From: Klebsiella pneumoniae
Lineage (GTDB): Bacteria > Pseudomonadota > Gammaproteobacteria > Enterobacterales > Enterobacteriaceae
Direction of reading: 5' to 3'
Assembly (NCBI RefSeq): GCF_000742135.1
Contig: NZ_KN046818.1
Coordinates: forward strand, 1,054,841-1,118,840
Length of the DNA stretch: 64,000 nt
The position numbers and the translations under genes are program-made. Below are positions 27,757-36,710 of the stretch, one piece after another (within the stretch, counting starts at the first letter, position 1; each line of letters starts with the position of its first letter). The notes under the pieces are model-generated. The model saw only the letters and a program-made list of their open reading frames with translations, had not been told where the DNA came from and ran no database searches.

Positions 27757-29087
27757 CGGTATTGTTCATACTCAACGGCGTCGCGCACGCTGAGCAGCGC
27801 CGGGCGCAGGCTGTCGAAAGGCACCGATCCGAGCGCAATGCGCAACGCCTGCGGGATCGTGGCGGAGACGCAGAACGGCTCGGCGGTCGACACCGAAATA
27901 CGGCGTTCCATCAGCGCATTCGCCAGCCGATCGGCCCGGCTCTCTTCACCCAGCGGCAGCCAGACGAAGTACGAATCGGGATGACTGACGACGGGAAGCC
28001 CACAAAGCACCTCGCGGGCCACCTGCTGTCGCTGTCGCGCATCCTGGCGTTTCTGCGTTTCAAAGCGCGCCACCGTGCCATCTTCAATCCAGGCGCAGAT
28101 CAGCGAACTTATCAGCGTCGGCGTATTCCACGTCGTGGCCCGGATGGCGCGCTCAATCTCCGGCCGATAGCGCGGCGGAGAAATCACCACCCCCACGCGC
28201 AGTCCGGTGGCGATATTTTTTGAAAATCCGGTGACATACACCGTTCTTTCCGGCGCATAGCTGACCACCGGCGGCGGCGGACGGCTCACCAGCCGGGCAT
28301 AGGCGGCATCTTCAATAATCAGCAGATCGTGCTGGCGCGCAAGATCGGCCAGCGCCTGCCGCTGACCGGTGTTGAGCACCCAGCCCAGCGGATTGTGCAG
28401 CGTCGGCATGGTATACACCGCCCGCACCCGCCGCTGCTGGCACAGCGTCTGAAGCGCCTGAAGATCCGGTCCCTCCGGCCGACAGGGGATCGCCGCCAGC
28501 TCCAGATGATACAGCGCCGCCAGAACCTTGAAGCCCGAATAGGTCAGCGCATCCACCGCCACCACATCCCCCGGACGTAACAGCCCCATGACGGTCACCG
28601 CCAGCCCGTGCTGTGCGCCGTTGACGATCAGGACATTTTCCGCGTCCGGCGCAAAGTGCTGGCAGGTCAAATGGCGGGCGATAATGTCCCGCTCGGCAAG
28701 CCGCCCGGCGTGAGGCTGATAGCGCAGATGCGAGTCAATATCGCCCGCCATCGCCAGCTGCCTGAGCGCCTCGCGCAGCGCATCGCCTTGATCCGGCAGC
28801 GAAGGGTAGTTGAAATTGAGATCCACGACATCGGCGGCCACCACCTGCTGATCGACCCCATGCCCCGGCGGCAGCGAGAGGTCGCGCACGAAGGTGCCGC
28901 GGCCGGTTTCGCCGCTGACCAACCCCATCTCTTCCAGTTCACGATAGACGCGCGTGGCGGTGGCCAGCGAGATGCGCTCCCCGGCGGCAAGGGTACGGTG
29001 CGTCGGCAGACGGCTGCCGGCGGGCAGCTGCCCGCTGCGGATCGCCTGCGCATATCGATCGACAACGGCTTTATATCGGGCTTTCAT
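27753..29087 (-). CDS. Second MocR-type regulator (PLP-dependent)
   Basis: A 444-residue protein, also GntR winged helix (1-70, with LPTHRTLAAGERISLATATR) joined to an aminotransferase domain with the PLP lysine in VTGFSKNIATGLRVGV. It resembles the YdcR/YjiR branch rather than GabR. It is divergent from a DMT-family exporter gene and very likely controls it, as this gene pair is common in proteobacteria. The two MocR genes converge with a 4-base overlap of stop codons. The 109-base gap to the exporter gene should hold both promoters. Confidence 0.9.
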   Translation of the reverse strand: MKARYKAVVDRYAQAIRSGQLPAGSRLPTHRTLAAGERISLATATRVYRELEEMGLVSGETGRGTFVRDLSLPPGHGVDQQVVAADVVDLNFNYPSLPDQGDALREALRQLAMAGDIDSHLRYQPHAGRLAERDIIARHLTCQHFAPDAENVLIVNGAQHGLAVTVMGLLRPGDVVAVDALTYSGFKVLAALYHLELAAIPCRPEGPDLQALQTLCQQRRVRAVYTMPTLHNPLGWVLNTGQRQALADLARQHDLLIIEDAAYARLVSRPPPPVVSYAPERTVYVTGFSKNIATGLRVGVVISPPRYRPEIERAIRATTWNTPTLISSLICAWIEDGTVARFETQKRQDARQRQQVAREVLCGLPVVSHPDSYFVWLPLGEESRADRLANALMERRISVSTAEPFCVSATIPQALRIALGSVPFDSLRPALLSVRDAVEYEQYR

Positions 29088-29196
29088 CGTGAAATGTATC
29101 TATGACAATAATTTGATTGTATTAGATTGGCCACATTACCATCGCCGCTGACGATGCTCAAGCGGGCGCAGCCCAATCAGATAACGCGAGGTTAAC

Positions 29197-30120
29197 GTGG
29201 TAGATTCAGCACTGGATAAATCGGCGCCCGGTCCCTGGTCCGGATGGCTTCATGGTTTACTGGGGGTGATCATTTTCAGCGGTTCGCTGCCCGCGACGCG
29301 GCTGGCGGTGCAGGATATGGATCCGTTGTTATTGACCTTTCTGCGCGCCTCTATCGCCGGGCTGCTTGCCATCGCGCTGCTGGTGGGCTTTCGCCAGAAA
29401 CGCCCGCGCCTGGCGCAGCTTGTGTCCCTGATCATCGTCTCATCCGGGGTGGTGCTCGGCTTTCCGCTACTCACGGCGCTGGCCCTGCAGCGCATCACCT
29501 CGGCGCATTCGATTGTGTTTATTGGCCTGCTGCCGCTGATGACCGCCCTCTTTGGCGTACTGCGCGGCGGCGAACGCCCGCGGCGGGCTTTCTGGATCTT
29601 TTCGCTGCTGGGCAGCCTGCTGGTGGTGGGATTCGCCCTGACGCAAAATGCGGCGGCCTCGCTCAGCGGCGATCTGCTGATGCTGGCGGCGGTTATCGTC
29701 TGCGGCCTCGGCTATGCGGAAGGGGCGAAGCTGACGCGGGAGCTCGGCGGCTGGCAGGTGATCTGCTGGGCGCTGGTGATTGCCCTGCCGTTGATGCTCC
29801 CCGCCTCGCTGCTGGTTCAGCCCGCCTCCTGGCATGCCATCTCGGCCTCCTCCTGGGTCGCGCTCGGCTATGTGTCGCTGTTCAGCATGCTGATCGGCTT
29901 CATCTTCTGGTACAAAGGGCTGGCCGCGGGCGGGATCGCCGCCGTCGGCCAGCTCCAGCTATTACAGCCGTTCTTCGGGCTTGGCCTGTCGGCGGCGCTG
30001 TTGCACGAAACCGTTAGCCCCTTGATGCTGGCGGTCACGCTGGGCGTGGTGCTGTGCGTGGTGGGCTCGCGCAAATTTGGCCGCCAGCGGGTTAGCGAAG
30101 AGAACGGGGGCAACAATTGA
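29197..30120 (+). CDS. EamA/DMT-family transporter, probable metabolite exporter
   Basis: A 307-residue inner-membrane protein with ten predicted helices in two EamA repeats (about 20-145 and 160-290). The first repeat shows the typical GxxxPATRLA and FLRASIAGLLA pattern. Members such as RhtA and YdcZ-like proteins export amino acids or related metabolites. The start is GTG at 29197 behind a GCGAGG site; no better ATG is near. Divergent from the second MocR regulator, suggesting export of an amino acid or vitamer sensed by that protein. Confidence 0.85.
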   Translation: MVDSALDKSAPGPWSGWLHGLLGVIIFSGSLPATRLAVQDMDPLLLTFLRASIAGLLAIALLVGFRQKRPRLAQLVSLIIVSSGVVLGFPLLTALALQRITSAHSIVFIGLLPLMTALFGVLRGGERPRRAFWIFSLLGSLLVVGFALTQNAAASLSGDLLMLAAVIVCGLGYAEGAKLTRELGGWQVICWALVIALPLMLPASLLVQPASWHAISASSWVALGYVSLFSMLIGFIFWYKGLAAGGIAAVGQLQLLQPFFGLGLSAALLHETVSPLMLAVTLGVVLCVVGSRKFGRQRVSEENGGNN

Positions 30121-30241
30121 CCTGACGCGTCGCCTAATATCGCGGGATGCGGCGCGAGGCGAATGGATAAGCTGCGTAGCAAAGCCAACGTAAATGTGTG
30201 ACGGGTATATACTTCAGGGAACACATCGACCGGGAGAGACT

Positions 30242-31357
30242 ATGCCTTTAGCCGATTTTCACCGCTCCGATCCTTTTACCCTCGGTATCGAACTGGAGCT
30301 GCAGGTGGTGAACCCGCCGGGTTACGACCTCAGCCAGGATGCCTCGACGCTGATTGCCGACGTCCAGCATGAGCTGACCGTGGGAGAAGCCAAACATGAC
30401 ATCACCGAGAGCATGTTGGAGATCGCCACCGGGGTGTGCCGCGACATCAGCCATGCGCAAATCCAGCTCAGCGCCATCCAGCAGGCGGTCCAGCGCGCGG
30501 CGCTGCGCCATCATCTGCAGATCTGCGGCGGCGGTTCCCATCCCTTTCATGCCTGGCAGCGCCAGCAAATCAGCGATAACCCGCGCTATGTCAAAACCGT
30601 CGAGCATTTTGGCTATCTGGCACAGCAGGCGACGGTCTTTGGCCAGCATGTGCACGTCGGCTGCCAGAGCGGCGACGACGCCATCTATCTGCTGCATGGC
30701 CTGTCGCGCTTTGTACCGCACTTCATCGCCCTTAACGCCGCCTCACCGTGGTTTGACAGCACCGACAGTCGCTTCGCCTGTTCGCGCCTGAACCGCTTCT
30801 CCTCCTATCCCGACAACGGTCCGATGCCGTGGGTGGCCGACTGGCAGGGGTTTCGTCGCCTGTTCCGCCAGCTGAGCTACACCAGCATGATCGATAGCAT
30901 GAAGGATCTGCACTGGGATATTCGCCCCAGCCCGCAGTTTGGTACCGTCGAGGTGCGGGTGATGGACACCCCCCTGACCCTTGCCCAGGCGATCCACATC
31001 GCCGGCTTTATTCAGACCCTGGCCTGCTGGCTGTTGACGGAGCGTCCTTTTAAGCACCAGCCTGATGATTATCTGCTGTACCCCTTTAACCGCTATCAGG
31101 CCTGCCGCTACGGGCTGGACGGGACCCTCACCGACGTGCGCAGCGGGGAGCAGCGCAGCATCCGCCAGGAGATCCTGCAGCTCGCCGACCGGCTGGCCCC
31201 TTTCGCCCATCAGCTGAAGGCGACGGCAGCGCTGGAGGCGGTGGTTCGTCAGGCGAAATCGCCGCACAGCGAGGCGCAGCAGATGCGCGACTTTATCGCC
31301 AACGGCGGTTCGCTTTCCGGGCTGGTGCAAAAACACTGTGAGATTTGGGCGGCATAA
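30242..31357 (+). CDS. ybdK: YbdK, weak glutamate-cysteine ligase (GCS2 family)
   Basis: A 371-residue carboxylate-amine ligase of the GCS2 family, the length of E. coli YbdK (372). Seen: the N-terminal [10 protein letters not shown] with the metal-binding acidic residues, THESM-like [14 protein letters not shown], the conserved GGGSHPF, the loop [10 protein letters not shown], and the end-region [13 protein letters not shown]. coli YbdK has slow gamma-glutamylcysteine synthetase activity in vitro. The start at 30242 matches the family; the frame is open back to 30194. In E. coli its neighbours are ybdJ, ybdF and nfsB; here these come 8.6-11.5 kb later. Confidence 0.92.
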
Positions 31358-31404
31358 GGCAGCGAGGCGGGTATACTCGGCGCAGACTATAGAAAGGACT
31401 GCCC

Positions 31405-32124
31405 ATGTTATTACGTTGCCTGCTCCCTCTGGCGCTGCTGCCCCTGGCCGCCGTCGCCAGCGCCGCCTGTACCCTCACCGACCCGACGCTGACCCTGCAG
31501 AGCTATCGGGTGGATGCGCAGAAAGAGCGCATTGCGATGTACTGGCAGGATCGGCACGGCAAAGCCTGGGGTTCCCTGCGTTCGCTGCTGGCGGGTATCG
31601 ATGGCGACGGCCGGGTGCAGATGGCGATGAACGGCGGCATTTACGATAAGGCCTACGCGCCGCTGGGGCTGTATATCGAAGACGGCAAACGGCTGACGCC
31701 GGTAAACCGCTCCGCCGGCGGCGGGAACTTCTTTATCCGCCCCGGCGGCGTATTCCTGGTGGAAAACGGCCGGGCGAAAATCGTGCCGCTGCCGGCGTAC
31801 AAACCCTCTCCCGCCATCCGCTATGCGGTGCAGTCCGGCCCGATGCTGATTGAAAATGGCGTCATCAACTGGCGACTGAAGCCCTCCGCCAGTTCGCGCA
31901 AGCTGCGCAACGGGGTTGGTATCGATAAGCAGGGCCGGGTGGTATTTATGCTCAGCGATCGCGAGACCAACTTTTACGATTTTGCCTGCTATGCGCAGTC
32001 AAAGCTTGGCGTGCGGCAGATGCTTTATCTCGACGGCACCCTGTCGAAGATGTACCGCAAAGGCGGCAGCGTGCCGTGGCAGTATCATCCGTTCGTGACC
32101 ATGATAACGGTGGAGAGAAAATAG
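31405..32124 (+). CDS. Secreted phosphodiester glycosidase-family protein
   Basis: A 239-residue protein with a signal peptide (MLLRCLLPLALLPLAAVASA) and the NAGPA domain (PF09992 type). Motifs seen: AMNGGIYDKAYAPLGLYIEDG broken by GNFFIRPGGVF, AVQSGPMLI, GVGIDKQGRVVFMLSD and LDGTLSKMY. Family members remove GlcNAc from phosphodiester-linked sugars or trim cell-wall phosphoglycosides; the role of bacterial periplasmic members is mostly unknown. An AGAAAGGA site precedes the ATG. It lies 47 bases after ybdK and could be cotranscribed. Confidence 0.82.
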   Translation: MLLRCLLPLALLPLAAVASAACTLTDPTLTLQSYRVDAQKERIAMYWQDRHGKAWGSLRSLLAGIDGDGRVQMAMNGGIYDKAYAPLGLYIEDGKRLTPVNRSAGGGNFFIRPGGVFLVENGRAKIVPLPAYKPSPAIRYAVQSGPMLIENGVINWRLKPSASSRKLRNGVGIDKQGRVVFMLSDRETNFYDFACYAQSKLGVRQMLYLDGTLSKMYRKGGSVPWQYHPFVTMITVERK

Positions 32125-32472
32125 CGGGCGCGTTTGGGGGCGGCCATTCCAGCCAGGAGAGTGAATAAATTAACGACAGGCCGGGCAAGGTATTGCCGCC
32201 GTGCCCGATGTCCTTGCCCGGTGGCGCTGCGCTTACCGGGCCTACAGAGTATGTTCGCTATGGTGTGGCTCCTGAAATCTACGGGCGTGCAGCAGGGCTG
32301 ATTCCCGCTGAAATCAGCGAACCGGAGGTCGGCAGATAAGGCGGGGTTCACGCCCAAACGCAACGTGAACGCAAAACCCACCCTCACCCTCCCCCTCTCC
32401 CAAAGGGAGAGGGGACCGCCCGGTAGTCGTTGCAGCCTGGAGTATCCCCGTTACCGACCGGTAGCGCCGCGC
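32125..32472. other. Convergent intergenic region with repeats
   Basis: 348 bases between the glycosidase-family gene and the end of the leftward RND gene. It holds a palindromic unit (32215-32247) and a perfect 10-bp hairpin CCCCTCTCCC/GGGAGAGGGG with an AAA loop at 32392-32414. The latter motif is widespread in Klebsiella intergenic DNA and may stop transcription from both sides. No gene seen. Confidence 0.65.
32215..32247. repeat. Palindromic unit (REP-type)
   Basis: TGCCCGGTGGCGC, TGC, then GCGCTTACCGGGCCTACAG: a complete Klebsiella unit with unequal arms. It shows what an unoccupied site for the IS3-family element at 14394 looks like. Confidence 0.85.
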
Positions 32473-35400
32473 TTAGCCCCGCCGATGCGCCCACTCACGC
32501 ATACGCTGAAACAGTACATACAGCGAGGGGATAAACAGGATGCCAACCATCGTCGCCACCAGCATCCCGCTGAATACCGTGGTGCCGATGATCCGCCGGC
32601 TCTGCGCCCCGGCGCCGGTGGCGAGCATCATCGGCATGATGCCGATAATAAATGACACCGCGGTCATCATTACCGCGCGGAAGCGGCGGGTAGCCCCCTC
32701 GCGCGCAGCGTCGACTATCGACAGCCCCTCCTCGCGCCGGCTGCGGGCGAACTCAACGATCAGAATCGCATTCTTCGCCGCCAGGGCGATCAGCAGCACC
32801 AGCCCTATCTGAACATACACATCGTTGGCATAGCCCGCGGTCCACAGCCAGAGCAGCGCTCCGCCGATGGCGAACAGCACCGAGAGCATGACGCTCGCCG
32901 GCAGCGTCCAGCTCTCATACTGCGCCACCAGGAACAGCCACGCCATCGCCACCGCCGCCAGCACGATCCACACCGCCTGATTACCGGTCTGCTGCTCCTG
33001 CCAGGAGATCCCGCTCCAGGCATAGTCATATCCCGGCGGTAGATGGGCCTGCAAAATCTGCTCCATGGCCGCCATCGCCGTGCGGCTGCTGACCCCCTCG
33101 GCCGCTGAACCGCTCACCGACACGGACGGGAACTGATTGTACTGCTGAATAAACGGCGCCCCCACCGTCGGCGTAATGGTGACCAGATTGCTCAGCCGCA
33201 CCCGCTCGCCGTCGCGGCTGCGGACGTACAGCTCGCTAATCTGCTCAGCCCGCTCGCGCCACTGCATCTCATTTTGCATCACCACATGATAGACACGATT
33301 GTTACGGCTGAAATCGCCGGCGCGCGTGCCGCCGAACGCCGTCTGCAGGCTGCTGAAGATCTGCGCCACCGGCACATCCAGCAGCGCCGCCCGGTCGCGG
33401 TCAACCGTCAGGGTCAGCTGCGGCACGTTGCTGCTCCAGGTGGTAAACACCCGGCTCAGCTGCGAATGCTGGTTCGCCAGTTGGAGGATCTCCCGCGTCA
33501 CCTGCTCCAGCTCCGCCGACGACTGACCGGCCTGCGCCAGGATGCGCAGATCAAACCCCGAGGCATTGCCCAGGCCCGGCAGGGTCGGCGGTGCGAAGGT
33601 CATGATCGTCGCCTCCGGTAGCGACAGCAGCTGGCGCTGAATATCCGCCATCACCGCATCCAGCGGCGGCCGCTGATGCCAGTCCTTGAGCATTACCGAG
33701 ATAAACCCGCCGTTAGAGGCGCTGGTGCCGTTGAGAATGTTGAACCCGGACACCTGAATCACATCCTCCACCGCCGGGTTAGCCATCAGCAGCTTGCGCG
33801 CCTGGGTCATCACCGCTTCGGTACGCTCCAGCGACGCCGCCTCCGGCAGCTGCACGCTGGCAAACAGGTAACCCTGATCTTCCTGCGGCAGGAAGCCTTT
33901 CGGCATCGAGGTGAAGCTGAACGCCACCAGCGCGCCTGCCGCCACCGTCGCCGCCAGCGCCAGCCAGGGACGGCGGTTCATCCAGCCTACCAGCCGGCCA
34001 TAGCCGTCGCGGGTGCCGTCGAGAAGACGGTTAAACGCCCGCCACACCGCCGCTGGCCGGGCAGGACGCGGGCGCAGCAGCAGCGCGCAGAGGGCCGGCG
34101 TCAGGGTTAGCGCCACCAGGCTCGACAGGGCCACCGCGGTGGAGAGCGTCACGGCAAACTGCCGGTACAGCTCGCCGACGATCCCCGGGAGCAGCGCCAC
34201 CGGCACAAACACCGCCAGCAGCACCAGGGTCGTGGCGATCACCGGCCCGGCGATCTGCCGCAGCGCCTGGGCGGTGGCCTGCAGGCGATCCAGCCCTTCC
34301 GCCATTTTGGTTTCCACATTCTCCACCACCACAATGGCGTCATCCACCACCATCGTCAGGGCGAGAATGATCGCGAACAGGCTGAGGGTGTTGGCGCTGT
34401 AGCCCAGCAGATAGAGCACCGCAAAGGTGCCGATCAGTGACACCGGGATCGCCAGCACTACGATCAGCGTCGCCCGCCAGCTCTGCAGAAACAGCGACAC
34501 CACCACGACCACCGCCAGCAGGGTCAGCGCCAGCGAGACGCCGATCTCTTTGATCGTCGCCGCCACAAAGCGGGTGGTATCAAACTTCACCTCCCAGGTG
34601 AGATCCGCCGGAAAGCGAGTGTGCAGGCGGTTAAGCTCCGCACGCACTGCGCTGGCGACCTGCAGGGCGTTGGCGGTGGGCGTCGGATAGATCCCCAGAT
34701 AGGCCGACGCTTTACCGTTCAGCTGGGCGCCGGAGCTGTAGCTGCGGGCGCCCAGCTCAATGGTCGCCACGTCGGCGAGGCGCACCAGCTGCCCCTGCGC
34801 GCCGCGGCGGATAATAATCTCGCCAAAGCTGGCCGCCTCGTTCAGTCGCCCCAGCCCGTTGATGGTCAGCGTCTGCTGCTGGCCGTTAAATACCGGCGGG
34901 GTGCCCACCTGCCCCGCCGCGCCCTGCACATTCTGCTCGCGCAGCGCCTGGGCGACATCATCCGTGGTGATGTTGAGCGCGTTCATGCGGTCCGGGCGCA
35001 GCCAGATACGCATGCTGTAATCCCGGGCGCCAAACATCTGCACCTCGCCGACGCCGGGCAGGCGGGCCAGCGCCTCGCGCACCTGGGTGCTGGCGTAGTT
35101 GCTGACAAACAGCGGCGACAGCGTGCCCAGCGGCGAGTAGAGGCTTACCCCCATAAGCAGATTGCTGGCGCGCTTGCGCACCTGGACGCCATTCTGCTGC
35201 ACCTCCGCCGGGAGCTGCGCCAGCGCCTGCGCCACCCGGTTTTGCACGTCGATCGCCGCCAGGTCGGCATCGGTGCCCGCCGCGAAGGTTATGCTCAGGC
35301 GGTACGTCCCCTCATCCGAGCTGGTGGACTCCATATACAGCATATGATCGACGCCGTTGAGCTGGGTCTCCAGCGGGGCGGCGATGGCTTCCGCCACGTC

Positions 35401-35565
35401 TGACGCGCTGGCGCCCGGCCAGCTGGCGCTGACGTTCACCACCGGGGGGGTGATCGCCGGGTACTGCTCCACCGGGATCAGCTTCAGCGACACCGCGCCG
35501 ACAAAGGTCAGCAGCAGCGCGATCACCATGGCAAATCGCGGACGACGGATAAAAAAGGCCAGCAT
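32473..35565 (-). CDS. RND multidrug efflux pump, AcrB/HAE1 family
   Basis: A 1030-residue inner-membrane transporter, the usual HAE1 length. Two halves each have a large periplasmic loop. Proton-relay residues are visible: the DD pair in [15 protein letters not shown] (helix 4) and the Lys in [17 protein letters not shown] (helix 10). The N terminus [16 protein letters not shown] and the [10 protein letters not shown] motif are typical. It forms a two-gene operon with the adaptor protein upstream (13 bases apart). No outer-membrane channel gene is present, so TolC or another channel must be shared. It is distinct from AcrB and OqxB; I cannot tell whether it is one of the named Klebsiella pumps (for example KexD or EefB). 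Confidence 0.93.
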   Translation of the reverse strand: MLAFFIRRPRFAMVIALLLTFVGAVSLKLIPVEQYPAITPPVVNVSASWPGASASDVAEAIAAPLETQLNGVDHMLYMESTSSDEGTYRLSITFAAGTDADLAAIDVQNRVAQALAQLPAEVQQNGVQVRKRASNLLMGVSLYSPLGTLSPLFVSNYASTQVREALARLPGVGEVQMFGARDYSMRIWLRPDRMNALNITTDDVAQALREQNVQGAAGQVGTPPVFNGQQQTLTINGLGRLNEAASFGEIIIRRGAQGQLVRLADVATIELGARSYSSGAQLNGKASAYLGIYPTPTANALQVASAVRAELNRLHTRFPADLTWEVKFDTTRFVAATIKEIGVSLALTLLAVVVVVSLFLQSWRATLIVVLAIPVSLIGTFAVLYLLGYSANTLSLFAIILALTMVVDDAIVVVENVETKMAEGLDRLQATAQALRQIAGPVIATTLVLLAVFVPVALLPGIVGELYRQFAVTLSTAVALSSLVALTLTPALCALLLRPRPARPAAVWRAFNRLLDGTRDGYGRLVGWMNRRPWLALAATVAAGALVAFSFTSMPKGFLPQEDQGYLFASVQLPEAASLERTEAVMTQARKLLMANPAVEDVIQVSGFNILNGTSASNGGFISVMLKDWHQRPPLDAVMADIQRQLLSLPEATIMTFAPPTLPGLGNASGFDLRILAQAGQSSAELEQVTREILQLANQHSQLSRVFTTWSSNVPQLTLTVDRDRAALLDVPVAQIFSSLQTAFGGTRAGDFSRNNRVYHVVMQNEMQWRERAEQISELYVRSRDGERVRLSNLVTITPTVGAPFIQQYNQFPSVSVSGSAAEGVSSRTAMAAMEQILQAHLPPGYDYAWSGISWQEQQTGNQAVWIVLAAVAMAWLFLVAQYESWTLPASVMLSVLFAIGGALLWLWTAGYANDVYVQIGLVLLIALAAKNAILIVEFARSRREEGLSIVDAAREGATRRFRAVMMTAVSFIIGIMPMMLATGAGAQSRRIIGTTVFSGMLVATMVGILFIPSLYVLFQRMREWAHRRG

Positions 35566-35578
35566 CCCTTCTCCTTAG

Positions 35579-36658
35579 CTAGTTCAGCACCTGCACCGCG
35601 GCGCCTTCGCGCAACCGCTGCGCGCCGTCGGTGATCACCTGCTCGCCCGTCTGCAGCCCTTTCTCGACCGCAAACTGCTGCCCCTGCTGCCCCGCGAGGG
35701 TCAGACGACGCTGCCCGGCGGTGTGGTCCGGCTTCAGCACCCAGCTGAAAAAGCCCTGCGGATCCTGCTGCACGGCGGCGGCCGGGACCATCACCCGCGA
35801 CGGCAGTTCCTGCGGACGGAACAGGATCGTCACGCTGCCGCCCGGCAGCAGACGGTGCTGCGGATTGGCAAACTCGGCCCGCACCGCTACGCTGCCGGTG
35901 CGGGCGTCGATCCGGTTATCGATAGAGGTCAACACCCCGTCGCGCCGTTTACCATCAACCTCAATCTGCGCCAGCCACGCCTGCTTCAGAGCGTGGATAT
36001 CGGCGTGCTGGCCGGTTTTGCTGAAAAACGCGGCTTCGTCGAGGGCGAACGAGACCCGCACCGGATCCAACTGCACAATGTCCACCAGCACGCCGCTGGA
36101 CGGATTGACCAGCGTCCCGACGTGAAAGGCGCTATGGCCCACGCGACCGGTCACCGGCGCCGCAATCCGGGTGTAGCTGAGCACAATCTGCTGGGCCTCG
36201 ACGCGGGCTTTGGCCTGCTGTACGGCAGCGGCGGCGACGTCGCGCTGCATCCGGGCCGTATCGACGTCGTTGCGGCTGATGGAGTGGTTGTTGATAAGCC
36301 GCTCGTAGCGAGTGAGCAACTGCTGCGACTGACGTAATGAGGCTTCGGCGCTTTTCAGCTCGGCCTGCGCCAGGGCCAGCGCCGCGCGGGGCTGCGCGTC
36401 GTCGAGGGTAAACAGCAGGTCGCCTTCGGTAACATACTGCCCGTCCTGGAAGTGGCGCTGAACAATCACCCCTTCGGTGCGCGCGCGAATGTCGACGGCG
36501 CGGATCGCCTCGACCCGCCCGGGGATAGCGCGTTCTTCAGCATGAGGAGCCAGTTCAACCGTGGCGACGCGGACCGGCACCGCCGGCGCGGCGGTCGCCG
36601 TCAGGGCGCCGCCGACCAGACCGCAGGCCAGCAGAGCAAAGCGGAAGGTTTTAATCAT
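35579..36658 (-). CDS. RND efflux periplasmic adaptor (membrane fusion protein)
   Basis: A 359-residue HlyD/AcrA-family adaptor. Parts seen: signal sequence (MIKTFRFALLACGLVGGALTATAA), first half of the lipoyl domain (VDIRARTEGVIVQRHFQDGQ), alpha-hairpin (about 95-165), second lipoyl half (RIAAPVTGRVGHSAFHVG), and beta-barrel. The N terminus contains LLAC, but it is too close to the start for a normal lipobox, so cleavage by signal peptidase I after TATA is more likely. First gene of the pump operon. It bridges the RND pump to an outer-membrane channel. Confidence 0.9.
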   Translation of the reverse strand: MIKTFRFALLACGLVGGALTATAAPAVPVRVATVELAPHAEERAIPGRVEAIRAVDIRARTEGVIVQRHFQDGQYVTEGDLLFTLDDAQPRAALALAQAELKSAEASLRQSQQLLTRYERLINNHSISRNDVDTARMQRDVAAAAVQQAKARVEAQQIVLSYTRIAAPVTGRVGHSAFHVGTLVNPSSGVLVDIVQLDPVRVSFALDEAAFFSKTGQHADIHALKQAWLAQIEVDGKRRDGVLTSIDNRIDARTGSVAVRAEFANPQHRLLPGGSVTILFRPQELPSRVMVPAAAVQQDPQGFFSWVLKPDHTAGQRRLTLAGQQGQQFAVEKGLQTGEQVITDGAQRLREGAAVQVLN

Positions 36659-36710
36659 AGAGGATCCTTGCGACAGTAACGCGCGCCTGCAGCGAGGCGC
36701 GCGAGATTGT

